Positions 5,245 through 6,261 of a stretch of DNA of 6,261 nucleotides are shown one piece after another (the first letter of the stretch is position 1; each line of letters opens with the position of its first letter). Origin of the DNA: Flavobacteriaceae bacterium (lineage in GTDB: Bacteria; Bacteroidota; Bacteroidia; Flavobacteriales; Flavobacteriaceae); NCBI GenBank assembly GCA_016763595.1, contig JAESTN010000284.1:1-6261 (forward strand). The letters run 5' to 3'. Below the pieces are notes generated by a model, which made no database searches, was not told where the DNA came from, and saw only the letters and a program-made list of their open reading frames with translations. A program made the position numbers and the translations under genes.

Positions 5245-6261
5245 ATGCAACAACAATTTTACAAAGACGCAATTTCTGCACCAATTTTCAATTATATATC
5301 TAAAGCTTCTAAATTGCTAGCTATAGAAAGTTATGTTATTGGAGGGTTTGTACGGGATCACATTTTAGAACGTGGTGATGCTAAAGATATAGATGTAGTA
5401 GCTATTGGTAGTGGAATAGAGTTGGCTCACAAAGTAGCCTCGTTACTTCCTACAAAACCTAAAGTTCAGGTTTTTAAAACCTATGGGACAGCAATGTTAC
5501 GCTATAAAGACGTAGAAATTGAATTTGTAGGAGCTCGCAAAGAATCGTACACAGAAGACAGTCGTAACCCAGAAGTTTCTGAAGGGTCTTTACAAGATGA
5601 TCAAAACCGAAGAGATTTTACAATTAATGCATTGGCATTAAGTTTAAATAAAGAAAATTTCGGATTGTTGCTTGATCCTTTTAATGGGGTTGAGGACATG
5701 AAATCTCAAATCATTAGAACACCTTTAGAGCCCAATATTACGTACTCAGATGATCCTTTGAGAATGATGCGTGCTATACGATTTGCAAGTCAATTGAATT
5801 TTACAATAGAGAAAGAATCTTTAGAGGCTATTTCTAAAAATGCCCATAGGTTAAAGATAATCACGAGAGAACGTATTGTAGATGAGCTGAATAAGATAAT
5901 GCTTTCAAAAGTACCATCTGTTGGGTTTTTATTATTAGAATCTACGCAATTATTACCTCAAATATTGCCAGAGTTAATCGCTTTAAAAGGAGTAGAAGAA
6001 GTTGAAGGGCAAAAGCATAAAGATAATTTTTACCACACTCTAGAGGTGGTAGATAATATCTCAAAAAACACCGATGATGTGTGGTTGCGTTGGGCAGCTT
6101 TATTACATGATATAGGGAAGGCTCCTACTAAAAAGTTTCATAAAAAAATAGGTTGGACCTTTCATGCTCATGAGTTTGTTGGGGCCAAAATGGTTTTTAA
6201 ATTATTCAAACGTTTAAAAATGCCTTTGAACAATAAAATGAAGTTTGTTCAGAAAATGGTG
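5245..6261 (+). CDS. cca: CCA-adding tRNA nucleotidyltransferase with HD domain (3' end beyond the window)
   Basis: Adds or repairs the 3' CCA end of tRNAs. The frame is open from the ATG to the right edge (339 codons); relatives in this phylum run to roughly 470 residues, so about a quarter is missing. Class II nucleotidyltransferase features are complete: GGFVRD (33-38), the catalytic DID pair (Asp48, Asp50), RRDFTINALAL (122-132), which includes the family's RRDF motif, and RMMRAIRFASQL (173-184). The template segment appears as ERIVDEL (209-215). An HD-type phosphohydrolase domain follows, with His264 (YHTLE), HDIGK (288-292) and HAHE (307-310); in other bacteria this domain can have phosphatase or phosphodiesterase activity. 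It begins 4 bases after the threonylcarbamoyladenylate synthase stop. Truncation is due only to the window edge. Confidence 0.95.
   Translation, partial: MQQQFYKDAISAPIFNYISKASKLLAIESYVIGGFVRDHILERGDAKDIDVVAIGSGIELAHKVASLLPTKPKVQVFKTYGTAMLRYKDVEIEFVGARKESYTEDSRNPEVSEGSLQDDQNRRDFTINALALSLNKENFGLLLDPFNGVEDMKSQIIRTPLEPNITYSDDPLRMMRAIRFASQLNFTIEKESLEAISKNAHRLKIITRERIVDELNKIMLSKVPSVGFLLLESTQLLPQILPELIALKGVEEVEGQKHKDNFYHTLEVVDNISKNTDDVWLRWAALLHDIGKAPTKKFHKKIGWTFHAHEFVGAKMVFKLFKRLKMPLNNKMKFVQKMV

Overview
The window looks like a piece of chromosome from a marine-type member of the Flavobacteriia (Bacteroidota). The reasons are low GC content, very AT-rich intergenic DNA, three upstream sequences that fit the Bacteroidota -7 consensus TAnnTTTG, mostly no Shine-Dalgarno sequences, and proteins typical of the group: a peptide deformylase with an acidic insert, a DUF5606-type protein beside it, and a flavobacterial-type DapD. 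I cannot name the genus from sequence alone.

Layout. On the minus strand, reading right to left, are ruvX (1135-725), def (670-83) and the first 18 codons of a DUF5606-like gene (55 to the edge). A 211-bp AT-rich divergent region (1136-1346) separates them from a tightly packed plus-strand run: dapD (1347-2162), a WaaE-like family 2 glycosyltransferase with a TTG start (2177-2926), a LicC-like nucleotidyltransferase (2955-3635), a CDP-glycerol glycerophosphotransferase-like protein (3640-4674), an L-threonylcarbamoyladenylate synthase (4677-5240), and a 3'-truncated cca (5245 to the edge). Gaps in this run are 14, 28, 4, 2 and 4 bases, which suggests one transcript starting at the dapD promoter.

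How the genes fit together. The minus-strand genes are housekeeping functions: RuvX in DNA or rRNA maintenance and Def in N-terminal processing of new proteins. In the plus-strand run, dapD feeds lysine and meso-diaminopimelate synthesis, and the last two genes act in tRNA maturation (t6A modification, CCA end). Between them sits a three-gene surface-glycan cassette: a sugar transferase, an enzyme predicted to make a CDP-activated phospho-compound, and an enzyme predicted to transfer such a phospho-group. The most interesting hypothesis is that this cassette adds a teichoic-acid-like phospho-substituent (glycerol phosphate, phosphocholine, phosphoethanolamine or similar) to a lipopolysaccharide core or other envelope glycan in a Gram-negative cell. 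The family assignments are fairly secure; the substrate is unknown. I saw no RNA genes, CRISPR arrays, insertion sequences or convincing factor-independent terminators.
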